Assembly: GCA_963792485.1 (NCBI GenBank)
Contig: CAWBWL010000010.1
Span: 62,001 to 126,000 of the forward strand
From: JANOYJ01 sp963792485
Lineage (GTDB): Bacteria; Pseudomonadota; Alphaproteobacteria; Rhizobiales; Rhizobiaceae
Length of the DNA: 64,000 nt
Direction of reading: 5' to 3'
Below the pieces are notes generated by a model. The model saw nothing but the letters and a program-made list of their open reading frames with translations, made no database searches and was not told where the DNA came from. Both the position numbers and the translations under genes were made by a program. Positions 29,032 through 39,108 of the stretch are shown here, piece by piece (the first letter of the stretch is position 1; each line of letters begins with the position of its first letter).

Positions 29032-30198
29032 TCAGAACCATGTTTCCGGCTTGATATCGCCCAACGCAAAACGCGCTTTCAATAGGCACTCGGCATATTC
29101 TTCTTCTGAATTGGAATCGAACACGACGCCGCCGCCTACGTTGAAGATCGCCTCCCCGTTCGGATAGAGCGTGAGCGTGCGAATGGCGACATTGAACCGG
29201 CTTTGTCCATCCGGCGCGATCCAGCCGATTGAACCGCAATAAATATCACGTGGGGCCGTCTCCAGTTCATGCAAAATCAGCATGGCGGCAAGTTTTGGCG
29301 CGCCGGTGATGGAGCCGCAGGGAAAGAGTGCCGCAAAGACATCCCTGATAGTCAGGTTCGGCCGCAGCTTTGCCCGAACGAGGCTGACCATTTGATGGAC
29401 GGTATTGTAGGTCTCGACCTCAAACAGTTTTGGAACGTCAAGAGTTCCGGTTTCGCTGATAAGCGAAATGTCATTGCGCAAAAGGTCGACGATCATCCGG
29501 TTCTCGGCCTGATTTTTGGGGTCGGACTGCAGGAACCGCTTCTGCGCTTTGTCAGCTGCCGGCGTCTTGCCCCGGCGCGCAGTACCTTTCATAGGCAAGG
29601 ATTGGATCCAGCCTTGCTGATCTGTTTCGAAGAATAATTCAGGCGAGCGCGACAAGATTTTGGCCGGTCCGAAGTTGACAAAAGCGCTGTGACGCACAGG
29701 CTGCCGCGCTGCAAGGGCGTCGAAAATGCGCAAGGGCTCGCCGGTCCATGCGCCGGAAATCGGAAACGTCAAATTGGCCTGGTAGCAATCGCCTTGACGA
29801 AGCGCCTTGTGAACGATCTCGAACCGCAACTTGTAGGCCTCATAATCCCAGACCGCCTTTGGCGAGGCAAGAATGGGAGCGTCCGATAAGTGCGATGGCG
29901 GGGGAGAAGCCGAAACACTCGGCCCATCGAATATCCCGAAGCAGGCCAAAGGAATTTTGCGCTTGTGAGGCAGGATAGATTGCAGCTTCGGCTCAAACAT
30001 ATAGCCAGCCTCATAAGACAGATAGCCCGCCAGCCATTTGCCCTCCCGGCGCGCCGTTTCGAGTTTGGTGAACAAGGATTCCAGTTCACTCAAATCACTC
30101 GCCGCAATGAGTGCTTCCGGCTTTTCGAATCGGATGTCCTGACGTGAGATGTCGTCGCGAAACAGAATGAAAGGCGGGTCGGTCTTGGCTGAGTTCAA
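29032..30198 (-). CDS. pabB: Aminodeoxychorismate synthase component I
   Basis: Converts chorismate to 4-amino-4-deoxychorismate for folate synthesis, using ammonia from a PabA partner not in this window. It has 388 residues with a TTG start that overlaps the pepF stop as TTGA. The chorismate-binding domain is clear: QANLTFPISG, SPELFFETDQQGWIQSLPMKGTARRG, ENRMIVDLLRNDIS, VHQMVSLVRAKLRP, ALFPCGSITGAPKLAAM and IYCGSIGWIAPDGQSRFNVAIRTL. The length and the PIKGT-like motif (PMKGTARRG) favour PabB over anthranilate synthase TrpE. Confidence 0.9.
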   Translation of the reverse strand: MNSAKTDPPFILFRDDISRQDIRFEKPEALIAASDLSELESLFTKLETARREGKWLAGYLSYEAGYMFEPKLQSILPHKRKIPLACFGIFDGPSVSASPPPSHLSDAPILASPKAVWDYEAYKLRFEIVHKALRQGDCYQANLTFPISGAWTGEPLRIFDALAARQPVRHSAFVNFGPAKILSRSPELFFETDQQGWIQSLPMKGTARRGKTPAADKAQKRFLQSDPKNQAENRMIVDLLRNDISLISETGTLDVPKLFEVETYNTVHQMVSLVRAKLRPNLTIRDVFAALFPCGSITGAPKLAAMLILHELETAPRDIYCGSIGWIAPDGQSRFNVAIRTLTLYPNGEAIFNVGGGVVFDSNSEEEYAECLLKARFALGDIKPETWF

Positions 30199-32049
30199 GA
30201 AAGCTCCCTGTCGAGCGCTTCGAGTTCGTCAATCATGCCCTCAATAACGCCAAGTCCCTTCGACCAGAACGCGGGATCGGACGCATTGAGGCCAAATGGC
30301 GCGAGAAGCTCCGAGTGGTGTTTGGTTCCGCCGGCTTCCAGCATTGCAAAATATTTGTCTTCAAAGCCCAGCGGCGATTGGAGATAAACGCCATAGAGCG
30401 AGTTAACGAGACAGTCGCCGAAGGCATAGGCGTAGACATAAAAGGGTGAGTGAATGAAGTGGGGAATATAGGCCCAGAAGGTCTCGTAGCCTTCGGAAAT
30501 CTTGATCGAAGGTCCAAAGCTTTCGCCTTGAACGGAAAGCCAGAACGCGTTTATTTCGTCCGAAGTCAGTTCGCTTTTTCGGCGGGCTTCGTGGATTTTG
30601 CGCTCGAACTGGTAAAAGGCGATCTGGCGCACGACCGTATTGATCATGTCCTCGACTTTTTGCGCGAGCATCGCCTTGCGTTCGCCTTTGTCGTTGGTCT
30701 TTTCGAGGAGCGAGCGGAATGTCAGCATTTCGCCGAAGACAGACGCGGTTTCTGCAAGCGTCAGTGGAGTTCTGGCTCATCAAGGCGCCCTGCTTTCCCG
30801 CAAGCACTTGATGGACGCCGTGGCCAAGCTCATGTGCCAAAGTCATCACATCGCGTGGTTTACCCATATAGTTGATGAGCACATAAGGATGGACCGACGG
30901 CACTGTTGGATGAGCGAAGGCACCCGGCGCTTTGCCCGGTCGCGCCTCGGCATCAATCCAGCTCTTGTCGAAGAACTGGCGCGCGGTATCACCCATCGTC
31001 TTGGCAAAACCGTCATAGGCGCTCAGGACGATGTCCCGGGCGTCACCCCACGCGATCTCTGCGTTTGGGGCCTCCGGCAGCGGCGCATTCCGGTCCCAGG
31101 TGTTGAGTTTGTCCATGCCGAGCCATTTCGCCTTCATGGCATAATAGCGGTGTGACAAGCGTGGATAGGCTTGGCGGACGGCTTCCGATAGCGCTTCCAC
31201 CACTTCCGGTTCGATTCGGTTCGCCAGGTGACGGCTATCAGCGATGTCATGAAAACTGCGCCAGCGGTCGGAGATTTCCTTGTCTTTGGCGAGCGTATTG
31301 GTGATCAGCGAAAACAGGCGCAGGTTCTCATTGAAGGTCTTTGCCAGCGCGTTGGACGCGGCCTTTCGTTTTTCGCCATCAGCATCCTGAAGGAGGTTAA
31401 GGGTTGCCTCCAGCGCGAGGCTTTCGCCGTTCACATCAAAGCGAAGCGCGGTCATAGTCTCATCGAAAAGCCGGTTCCAGGCGGCGGCGCCGGAGATCGA
31501 TTTTTCCAGGAAGAGCTGCTCGATCTTGTCATCAAGCTGGTGCGGCTTGTCTTTGCGCAGGTCCTCTATCCAGGGCCGGTAATGCGCGAGCGCCGGGTTG
31601 TCAGCCATAGCCTGGTTGATCAGAGCGTCGTCGACCTTGTTGAGCTCAAGCGTGAAAAACAGCAGATGCGAGCCAGTTTCGGTCATGCGCTCCTGCGCAT
31701 CGCCAAAGAATTTGGCCAGCTTCCGGTTTGACGTGTCGCCGTAATAATTGAGGCCGGCATAGGACATTATGCGCCCGATCTGCTCGTCCAGCCGCTCATA
31801 TTTCGTCAGGATAGACGCAAGCGCTCCGCCGCCGGATTTGGCAGCCTCCTGTGACAGCTTGCCTTTCCAATCCATCTCGAACTGGATTGCAGCGGCTGCC
31901 ACTTCATCGCAGTCACGCAAATATTCCGGCGCTTCGGTCCCCGTGTAGAGATCATCCAAATTCCAGCGGGGGAGGGGCACAACAACCGCTGGGGTTCCAC
32001 CGGACAATGCGGTTGCTACGGAGGAGGCTGGCCTATATGAGCGGGTCAT
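30195..32049 (-). CDS. pepF: M3-family oligoendopeptidase F, interrupted by a one-base frameshift
   Basis: A cytoplasmic zinc metallopeptidase that trims oligopeptides. Corrected length is about 617 residues, normal. The N-terminal helical part is intact (PRWNLDDLYTG, GRIMSYAGLNYYGDTSN), and the zinc site LAHELGHGVHQVL is present. Just after it the frame fails: the gene reads GALMSQNSTDACRN instead of the family's STPLTLAETASVFGEMLTFR, which appears intact one base over and continues to the end (FWAYIPHFIHSPFYVYAYAFGD). Deleting one T of the pair at 30770-30771 repairs it. Since the zinc ligand Glu downstream and the rest are conserved, a consensus error is likely. Confidence 0.9.
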
Positions 32050-32203
32050 GTTGTATCCGTCTTTCAGTCGCTAGAAAGTCACAAGAGTCGACCGTGCGCG
32101 TGCGGCTGACTTTGGGTAACGCAAGGTTTACCGGCTTCGTTGAGGCGTTCTTTAGCCTTGTGTGGCAGGTTAGGGGAAGACGCGAATTGCATTCCGGGAC
32201 GAA

Positions 32204-33706
32204 ATGCCAAGCCGTATTCTGATCGTTGACGACGAACCTGTTCAAAGGCGGCTTCTGGAAGCCGCCGTTTCGCGCATGGGATATGAGCCCGTTTGTGTCG
32301 ATGGCGGGCAGGCGGCGCTTGCTCTATTTGATGGTCCGACTGACATCAGCGTTGTGATTCTTGACCTTGTCATGCCTGATATTGACGGGATGACTGTGCT
32401 GACGCGGCTGCGCGAACGGGACATTCATGTGCCAGTCATTGTCCAGACCGCGCAGGGCGGGATTGACACGGTAATTTCCGCCATGCGGGCAGGAGCAACT
32501 GACTTTGCGGTCAAGCCTGTTTCGCCAGAGCGTCTGCAAGTTTCGATCACCAATGCGCTGAAGGTCGAGGCGCTGGAGGGCGAGGTCAAGCGGTCCAAGC
32601 GCGCGAGCAGCGGGACGCTGACTTTCTCGGACATTGTGACCCGCAGCCCAGCCATGGACCGGGTTCTGCGGCTTGGCGAGAAGGCGAGCCAGTCGAATAT
32701 CCCCATCATCATTGAAGGCGAATCGGGCGCCGGCAAGGAAATCATCGCGCGGGCCATTCAAGGCTCAAGCAAGCGCCGCGGCAAACCATTTGTGACAGTC
32801 AATTGCGGCGCCATCCCGGAAAACCTGGTTGAAAGCGTGCTGTTCGGCCATGAAAAAGGCTCGTTTACCGGCGCCGTGGACAAGCATGGCGGCAAGTTTC
32901 TCGAAGCTGACGGCGGCACTCTTTTCTTGGATGAAATCGGCGATCTGCCCCTGGATGCGCAGGTCAAGCTGCTGCGGGCGATTCAGACCGGCGAGATTGA
33001 TCCGGTGGGCAGCCGCAAGACGACCAAGGTGGACATACGTTTGATTTCGGCGACGCACCGGAATTTGCTGGAGCTCGTCAAGGAAGGCAAGTTCCGCGAG
33101 GATTTATATTACCGGCTCAATGTGTTTCCGATCCATCTGCCGCCCTTGCGCGAGCGGGTGGAGGATATTCCCGGGCTTGCGCGGCATTTCATGACGCGCT
33201 TTGCCGCCGAAGAGGGGCGCAAAGGGCTGAACGCCTTGCATCCGCAGACGATTGCCATGCTGCAGGCCTATCCTTGGCCCGGAAATGTGCGGCAACTGGA
33301 AAATGCGGTGTTTCGCGCGGTTGTCCTGTGCGAAACCAATGAGCTCATGCCGTCTGATTTCCCGCAAGTGATGGCGCAGGTCAGCCCGATTGAGGCGGCG
33401 CTTGCGGCCCGGCCCGAGGAATTCACCAATACGCACGCGCATCTGGAGACGCCGATGATTGGCGGATTGGGCTGGCCAGGGGCTGCGCCCATGCCAAGCT
33501 ACGGCATGCTGAGCCAGCTTGATGATTGTGGCGCTATGCGGGAGATGACCGCATTGGAAGAGGAAATCATCCGGTTCGCCATCTCGCATCACAAGGGCCA
33601 GATGAGCGAAGTCGCGCGGCGGCTCGGCATCGGGCGCTCGACGCTGTACCGCAAGCTGCGCGAGTTCGGGATTGATGTTGACGGGGCTGAGGATAGCGCG
33701 GCCTGA
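32204..33706 (+). CDS. Sigma-54-dependent response regulator, NtrC/DctD type
   Basis: A 500-residue activator. The receiver domain (1-120) has phospho-acceptor Asp in VVILDLVMPDIDGM and the Lys of VKPVS. The AAA+ domain (about 140-380) has Walker A GESGAGKE, the sigma-54 contact loop GSFTGA (the common GAFTGA with A to S), Walker B GGTLFLDEIGDLP and the R-finger region LRERVEDI. After an Ala/Pro linker, the Fis-type HTH is near the end (GQMSEVARRLGIGRSTLYRKLREFGI). No cognate kinase gene adjoins it, so the signal is unknown. Translation probably starts at ATG 32204. Confidence 0.9.
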   Translation: MPSRILIVDDEPVQRRLLEAAVSRMGYEPVCVDGGQAALALFDGPTDISVVILDLVMPDIDGMTVLTRLRERDIHVPVIVQTAQGGIDTVISAMRAGATDFAVKPVSPERLQVSITNALKVEALEGEVKRSKRASSGTLTFSDIVTRSPAMDRVLRLGEKASQSNIPIIIEGESGAGKEIIARAIQGSSKRRGKPFVTVNCGAIPENLVESVLFGHEKGSFTGAVDKHGGKFLEADGGTLFLDEIGDLPLDAQVKLLRAIQTGEIDPVGSRKTTKVDIRLISATHRNLLELVKEGKFREDLYYRLNVFPIHLPPLRERVEDIPGLARHFMTRFAAEEGRKGLNALHPQTIAMLQAYPWPGNVRQLENAVFRAVVLCETNELMPSDFPQVMAQVSPIEAALAARPEEFTNTHAHLETPMIGGLGWPGAAPMPSYGMLSQLDDCGAMREMTALEEEIIRFAISHHKGQMSEVARRLGIGRSTLYRKLREFGIDVDGAEDSAA

Positions 33707-33964
33707 GGTGTTTACGGCGGCTCTTTGCGGTCCTATACACTTATTCACAGGTTAACCGTGCCATTAACCCTTCCTTGACCATGGAGGGATTATCGCTATG
33801 TGGTTGTTATCCTTGCCATGGTCTGACCGCATTTGTTTTTCAAAGGTGTGGGAATGGTGGCACACAACGGCGCTGGCTGTGGAGGGTTTTTGCAGCCAAA
33901 TCGGGGTCAGTTTAAAGTTGGACGGCGCAGCTTGAGGGCAGATCAGATCGTTGAGACACAGAAA

Positions 33965-35773
33965 ATGCGCGCTCAAGAGCTCGCCATGCGTCTTTGCGCG
34001 GCTATTCTCCTGAGCTTTTTTTCGATTTTTGCCGGCATCAATGCCGCAAGCGCCGAGACACGCACTCTCAAGATTTATCATATTCACACCGGCGAGAAGG
34101 TCGAAATCACCTTCAAACGCAATGGCCGTTATCTGAATGACGGGCTGAACAAGCTGAACCGCGCCCTGCGCGACTGGCGGCGCAATGAGCCGACCAAAAT
34201 GGATCCGCGGCTGATGGACACCATTTGGGAAGTCTACAAGAAGTCCGGCTCGCGCGGCTATATTCATGTGATCGGCGGTTACCGCTCGCCTGCGACCAAT
34301 TCGATGCTGCGCAAACGCTCCAAGGGCGTTGCCGAGAAAAGCCAGCATATGAAGGGCAAGGCGATGGATTTCTTCATCCCCGGCGTGTCCTTGAAAAAGC
34401 TGCGCTATGCTGCTCTGCAGACCAATGCGGGCGGCGTCGGCTATTATCCGCGCTCCGGCTCGCCTTTTGTCCATGTTGACGTTGGCAATGTCCGGCATTG
34501 GCCAAAGATGAGCCGCAGCGAATTGATGGCTGTGTTCCCGAGCGGGAAGACCATGCATGTGCCGTCCGACGGCCGGCCGCTTGCTGGCTATCAGGTGGCG
34601 CAGGCCTCCTATAAATCGCGGCTGAAATCGGGCAGTTCGGCAAAGTTTGACAATTCCTCGAGCGGAAGCTCGGGCGGCGGCAGGTCGCTGCTCGCGGCGC
34701 TGTTTGGCGGCGGGGCGGACGAGGAAGAAGACACCGCGTCTGATGAAGAGGGCGCGCCGGTCAAGCCCGCAAAGCCCGTGAAAGAGCCTGAAGTTCTCGT
34801 TGCTGCCGCACCGGCGAAGAAGCCGAAGGCGCCCGCGCAGGAGGAAGAAACCATTGTCGCGGCGCTGCCGCAGCGCACGACGCCTGCCCCGCTTGCTGTT
34901 GTGCGCCCGTCCGAGGATTTGAAGCCTGAAGAAGAGGCTGCGGCCGAGGTGCTGGCCTTTGCCGTGCCGGTTCCGTCCCGCAAGCCGCGCACCAATCCGG
35001 TGCTTGCCGCCCCGACCGCCGAAGCGGCGCTTGCTGCGCGCATGGCGACGGGCGAGAAGCCTGCTGACGAGCAGGCGATTGTTCAAATGGCGGCTGCCGA
35101 TCCGCAGGCCGAGGCGGAAGCGATCCGCGCTGCGCTTGGCGGAACTCAACCCGCGCAGGAAGCTGTGGCGCAGGCTGAGGATATTGAGCCTTTCCTCAAA
35201 GGGGCTGTGCCGCTTCCCGTGCGCCGTCCAGCTGCTGATGAGGCCGAATTGATGGTTGCAAGTGTGGCTGTTCCAACGCCGCGCCCTGTGCTTGATGATG
35301 CTGCTGAAACGGCGGCTGTCGCAGCGGCCGAGCCTCTGGCCGCGCCTGCGGCGGCGGAAGACGTTGTTGAAGTCTCGCTTGCCCCTGCCGAGGCTGCCGC
35401 CAAGACAAGCGTGGACGAAGTCGCCAAGATTTTGGCGAGCGAGGAAGCGCTTGATCCGGTTGCTGTTGCCGATACGGCCGTGAGGACCACTGACAAGGGC
35501 GCGAAGCCGAAGGCCGGCCAAGGACGCAAGGCGAAGAAGCCGGTTGCCGTGCCTGTGACCAAGGATATCGGCCAGTTTGCGCTGACCAAAGAGCCGGTGA
35601 CGGAAAATGGCAAGGACGTGGCCGCAGTCACCTATAATCAGGAATCGGTCTGGCAGGCGCCGACCGAGGTTTATGTGGCCGGTTTTTCCACCGAAGCGCC
35701 ACAAAACGTCAACAAGTTCAGCGGCAAGGCCGTGAACTTCTTGAAAGTGGCCAAGTTCAAAAAATTGAATTAG
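33965..35773 (+). CDS. DUF882 (peptidase M15-like) exported protein with long Ala/Pro-rich tail
   Basis: About 602 residues from the ATG at 33965; a second ATG at 33986 gives a tighter signal peptide (MRLCAAILLSFFSIFAGINAASA). The DUF882 domain (about 30-190) looks like a D-Ala-D-Ala carboxypeptidase relative with zinc ligands in GGYRSPATNSMLRKRSKGVAEKSQHMKGKAMDFFIPG and FVHVDVGNVRHWP. It is therefore probably a periplasmic peptidoglycan amidase or peptidase. Beyond residue 200 the protein is very rich in Ala, Pro, Glu and Lys, probably disordered and wall-spanning. The dense coding on one strand produces a long antisense open frame that is not a gene. Confidence 0.8.
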   Translation: MRAQELAMRLCAAILLSFFSIFAGINAASAETRTLKIYHIHTGEKVEITFKRNGRYLNDGLNKLNRALRDWRRNEPTKMDPRLMDTIWEVYKKSGSRGYIHVIGGYRSPATNSMLRKRSKGVAEKSQHMKGKAMDFFIPGVSLKKLRYAALQTNAGGVGYYPRSGSPFVHVDVGNVRHWPKMSRSELMAVFPSGKTMHVPSDGRPLAGYQVAQASYKSRLKSGSSAKFDNSSSGSSGGGRSLLAALFGGGADEEEDTASDEEGAPVKPAKPVKEPEVLVAAAPAKKPKAPAQEEETIVAALPQRTTPAPLAVVRPSEDLKPEEEAAAEVLAFAVPVPSRKPRTNPVLAAPTAEAALAARMATGEKPADEQAIVQMAAADPQAEAEAIRAALGGTQPAQEAVAQAEDIEPFLKGAVPLPVRRPAADEAELMVASVAVPTPRPVLDDAAETAAVAAAEPLAAPAAAEDVVEVSLAPAEAAAKTSVDEVAKILASEEALDPVAVADTAVRTTDKGAKPKAGQGRKAKKPVAVPVTKDIGQFALTKEPVTENGKDVAAVTYNQESVWQAPTEVYVAGFSTEAPQNVNKFSGKAVNFLKVAKFKKLN

Positions 35774-35877
35774 AGCATTTCAAGTCTTGCTGGAATCGCG
35801 TTAAAAAGCCAACACCAACGCACCGCCGCCTGCTTGCAGACGCCGTCCAAACTGCCGGTCAAGTCAGCCACCGCCCC

Positions 35878-36633
35878 TCAAGACGTATCCTGCTCCTTCC
35901 GCAATTCGCGCAGAAAATAGCAGCAGTCGCTGAGGACCCGGTCAACCTCATGGATTTGTTTCTTGCGATGACCCAGCGGATAGCCGGGACGGATGGTCGA
36001 GATGCGCGAGCCGCGTTTGCGCGCGGTGAGTTTGCGGATTTCGAGTAACATCTTGCCGCGCCAGCGCACATAGCGCCGCGCTTGTTTGGGCAGCGTCGCC
36101 AGCGCGTGTTTGAACGCTGTAATGCGCCGGATGAGCCGCGCGGCATTGATCGGGTCCTCGCCGGTGAGGGGAACCGGTTCGGGCGGGAAATACGGTGTTG
36201 ACCAGCCGGGCACGCTGATGCGCGGAAACGAGGTTGGCCTGCCCTGGAACGGCTTGCGGTCGCCGGGCAAGGCGAAATGTTTGAGCGGCTCGATCAGATT
36301 GAACACCGGAATGCGCGCTGGCGTATCTGAAGCCGCATCCGAAGCCGCATCAAAAGCGCGCTCCATCTTCTTCAGCTTCGCCGCCAGTTCCTTCGGAAAC
36401 GGACCGCTGGGCGTAACTTTCAGCACAATGCCGCGCGCGGCAATGATGATCAGACGGCGCAGCGCCGCTTCCGCCGGGCGCAGCAGGATCAAGATACGCC
36501 GGTAAATGCGCCGCGTCAGCACCGTCACCGGCACGCCCTTGTTGAGACCAGCCATGAAGAACATCTCTGTCATGACAAAGAACAAGTCCCGCGACTGCCG
36601 CTCGATCACCCCTTTCCAGTCAATATCCGACAT
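35878..36633 (-). CDS. Hypothetical protein, paralog of the gene at 10594-11487
   Basis: A 251-residue protein of unknown function. The start at 36633 (MSDIDWKGVIERQSRDLFFVM) has a GAAGGGC site; an ATG five codons upstream is possible. It shares the whole layout of the 10.6 kb gene: LRPAEAALRRLIIIAARG, ARIPVFNLIEPLKHF, NAARLIRRITAFKHALATLPKQARRYVRWRGK and RPGYPLGHRKKQIHEVDRVLSDCCYFLREL. It lacks most of the Gly/Ser-rich middle insert of that protein. Basic, with no signal peptide or known domain. It lies beside the VgrG island but on the opposite strand, so no functional link is implied. Confidence 0.7.
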   Translation of the reverse strand: MSDIDWKGVIERQSRDLFFVMTEMFFMAGLNKGVPVTVLTRRIYRRILILLRPAEAALRRLIIIAARGIVLKVTPSGPFPKELAAKLKKMERAFDAASDAASDTPARIPVFNLIEPLKHFALPGDRKPFQGRPTSFPRISVPGWSTPYFPPEPVPLTGEDPINAARLIRRITAFKHALATLPKQARRYVRWRGKMLLEIRKLTARKRGSRISTIRPGYPLGHRKKQIHEVDRVLSDCCYFLRELRKEQDTS

Positions 36634-36968
36634 GCCCTGCCCTTCCACACACGCGGCGGATTATGGGGCAGGATGAAAGGGGTGGGATAAGTATTTTTGC
36701 GCGGATTGAATCTATTGAGAAAATTAGGGTTCTCATCCCACAGTTGGGCGTTTCAAGGAGCAAGAATTCTTGGCGGCTCGCGCCGGGCGGTGGTCTGGCA
36801 TGATTGCCTGGCGCTGCGTTTGAAAGACGGTGTGATTGACTCTGCCTCACCTGTGTTGCTGCGCAAAACCGGCGCTCACCTTCCTGGTGCGGGGAAGCAG
36901 ATTGCCTGCCCCTTGTGCATCCCTCTCAGACATTTTAGGTTGCATCAACTTCCGCAAGGGCCTCTCCC
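36634..36968. other. Intergenic region before vgrG
   Basis: About 335 bp between divergent genes with no convincing coding frame. A likely vgrG ribosome site AAGGG lies at about 36955. The first 100 bp are AT-rich and could hold promoters for both sides; I see no clear sigma-54 site, which some T6SS genes use. Confidence 0.45.
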
Positions 36969-39098
36969 ATGAACATCGACATCATGTCCGCCTCTTACAT
37001 TCAGGCGGAGCGGATCATCCGGGTTGAGACGGCTCTGGGGCCGGATGTGCTGTTGCCGGAGACGGTTGAGATTGTCGAGAAGATCGGTTCGCTGTTTGAG
37101 ATATCGGTTGCGGTCAGGTCGAAGAAGACGGATTTGACGCCGCAGGAGCTGGTCGGCACGCTGGTGGATGTGTCGCTGGAGACCGGGCAAGGCACACGGC
37201 GGACGTGGAATGGTCTTGTGGTGGAGATGGTCGAGGGACCTGCGGTGACGCGGGGCTTGCGCGCCTATCATCTCATCATCCGCCCGCAGCACTGGCTTTT
37301 GACGCAGCGCTCCAATTGCCGGATCTTTATCGACAAGACCAGCGTTGACGTGGCGCAGATGCTGATGGGCGAGCACGGGCTGAAAGCACCTGTGGTCAAG
37401 GGCATCGTCACCGATCCGGAGCCGCAGCATTATTCAGTGCAGTTCAACGAGACGGACCTCGCCTATCTGACGCGGCGTCTGGAGGAAGACGGGATCTTCC
37501 ACTGGTTCGAGCATGAGGGCGGGGCGATGGGGGCGGTGTCGGCAACCCACACGCTGCATCTGTCCTCGGATGTGTCGGGTTATACAACCGGTCCCGAGAC
37601 CGAGATCCGCTTCGCCATGGGCTCGACCGACCGCAACCACATCTCCAAATTCGAAAAGCGCTTCCGCTTTGTGCCGGGCAAGCGCTCTGGCGCGGACTGG
37701 AACCTTCTGACCCCCGGCGGCGTGCCGGCGGGCGAGACGCCCAGCCTGATCAAGCTGCCGAAGAACGAGGCCTATGATCTGTATGAATATCCGATGATCG
37801 GCGGCTATGGCACGGGCTCGGCGTCGCAGGCGATCAGCAACGCCCGCGTCGAGCAGCAGTCGAAGCTCAGAATGCAGGCGGCCGAAGCCGATCATGAGCG
37901 CATTGAGGGCCATTCCAATGTGAGGACGCTTGCTCCGGCCCGAAGGTTCAAACCCTATGATGTGGCCAACCCCTCCAACACATTCGAAGAGCATGTCATT
38001 TTCGAAATCATCCACACCGCCCGCGACCGCTCTTACGAGACCAATGCCGGGGACCCCGAATACAACAACGCCTTCACCGCCATCCCCTCAAGGGTCCCCG
38101 CCACTCCGCACCGCACAACGCCACGCCCGCGCATTGACGGCACGCAGATCGCGCTGGTGGCCGGCCCCGAGGGCGAGGAAATCCACCCGGACGAATATGG
38201 CCGCATCAAGCTGTGGTTCCCCTGGGACCGCACCGCCAAGAAGGACGGCAGCGACACCTGCTGGGTGCGCGTTAGCCAAAACTGGGCCGGCGCCGGCTGG
38301 GGCGGCCAGATCATCCCGCGCATCGGCATGGAGGTCATGGTCACCTACCTCGACGGCGACCCCGACCGGCCGGTGGTGACGGGGGTGGTGCCCAATCCGA
38401 GGCAGAAAGTGCCGTATGCGCTGCCGGAGAACAAGACGAAGAGTGTGTTCCGGACAAATTCGCATAAGTCGAAGAATTGGAAGCAGATGAATGAGCTGAC
38501 ATTTGAAGATAAAGAAAATAATGAAGAAATTTACATTCACGCTGAGAAGGACATGAATACGTCTATCGAGAATAACCAATCAACAAACATAAGAAATAAT
38601 CAAACACTTGATATTGGAAATAACAAGTATGAAATGATAGATAGTTCGTATAGATTATTTATAGGAGGCCAAGGAAATTACAAAAATAAAATATTTGAGA
38701 AGTTACTTTCATCATCTACAAATCGCACATTTACACATGATTTTTATGACTCCAAAAGCTTAAGTCCAGGATCCTTTATGATATCTGTTAATCGTGATAT
38801 GATGATATCTGTTGGTGAGAACAAAAGTGAAAGTACCAACAAAAATATGATGTTTTCAAGTGGTGGAGACTACTCGGTGACCGCAGGAGCGAATGTTGAT
38901 ATTCAATCTGAAAGTCGGTTTCACCTCGAAGCTAAGAAAACGGGACTTTTGAGATCAGATGAGACGCTTTTAATATCTTCAGGAACCAAGATAATATTAA
39001 CAACAGGGAAGGGCACAATCGAGATTGATCAGGACGGGAATATAGATATCTCAGGTAACACCATAAAGATGAAGGCGAAGAAGATTGATTTGAATTAG
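36969..39098 (+). CDS. vgrG: Type VI secretion tip protein VgrG with an exchanged AT-rich C-terminal tip
   Basis: A 709-residue spike protein that caps the Hcp tube and carries effectors. The gp27-like N-terminal part is about 1-350 (SVQFNETDLAYLTRRLEEDGIFHWFEHE at about 158). The gp5/OB-fold part is about 385-480, with HPDEYGRIKLWFPWDR, SCWVRVSQ-like DTCWVRVSQNWAG and GWGGQIIPRIGMEVMVTYLDGDPDRPVVTG. The C-terminal tip, about 490-709, is a beta-helix-like run (EIYIHAEKDMNTSIENNQS, GTIEIDQDGNIDISGNTIKMKAKK). From about 38455 the DNA turns sharply AT-rich and Asn/Ser/Lys-rich, unlike the GC-rich first 1.48 kb, so the tip came from elsewhere. It is followed 10 bp later by its probable cargo. No other T6SS structural gene is in the window, so this is an orphan vgrG locus. 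Confidence 0.93.
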   Translation: MNIDIMSASYIQAERIIRVETALGPDVLLPETVEIVEKIGSLFEISVAVRSKKTDLTPQELVGTLVDVSLETGQGTRRTWNGLVVEMVEGPAVTRGLRAYHLIIRPQHWLLTQRSNCRIFIDKTSVDVAQMLMGEHGLKAPVVKGIVTDPEPQHYSVQFNETDLAYLTRRLEEDGIFHWFEHEGGAMGAVSATHTLHLSSDVSGYTTGPETEIRFAMGSTDRNHISKFEKRFRFVPGKRSGADWNLLTPGGVPAGETPSLIKLPKNEAYDLYEYPMIGGYGTGSASQAISNARVEQQSKLRMQAAEADHERIEGHSNVRTLAPARRFKPYDVANPSNTFEEHVIFEIIHTARDRSYETNAGDPEYNNAFTAIPSRVPATPHRTTPRPRIDGTQIALVAGPEGEEIHPDEYGRIKLWFPWDRTAKKDGSDTCWVRVSQNWAGAGWGGQIIPRIGMEVMVTYLDGDPDRPVVTGVVPNPRQKVPYALPENKTKSVFRTNSHKSKNWKQMNELTFEDKENNEEIYIHAEKDMNTSIENNQSTNIRNNQTLDIGNNKYEMIDSSYRLFIGGQGNYKNKIFEKLLSSSTNRTFTHDFYDSKSLSPGSFMISVNRDMMISVGENKSESTNKNMMFSSGGDYSVTAGANVDIQSESRFHLEAKKTGLLRSDETLLISSGTKIILTTGKGTIEIDQDGNIDISGNTIKMKAKKIDLN
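38039..38385 (+). repeat. Direct repeat, copy 1: VgrG core segment
   Basis: About 345 bp of the VgrG gp5/OB-fold coding region, repeated at 40251-40597 with about eight mismatches by eye. Beyond it the two copies diverge quickly. Recombination between the copies would delete the AT-rich tip and the effector/immunity pair and join the core to the downstream tip. Confidence 0.9.
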
Positions 39099-39108
39099 GG
39101 TTTGCGAA

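Noticed and set aside
33750..33775. Possible CtrA box (TTAACC...TTAACC) before the DUF882 gene
   Set aside because: The spacer between the TTAA halves is eight bases rather than seven, so it does not fit the consensus; left out of the features.
33764..35704. A 646-codon open frame on the minus strand
   Set aside because: Shadow of the DUF882 gene and its Ala/Pro-rich tail; no ribosome site or domain.
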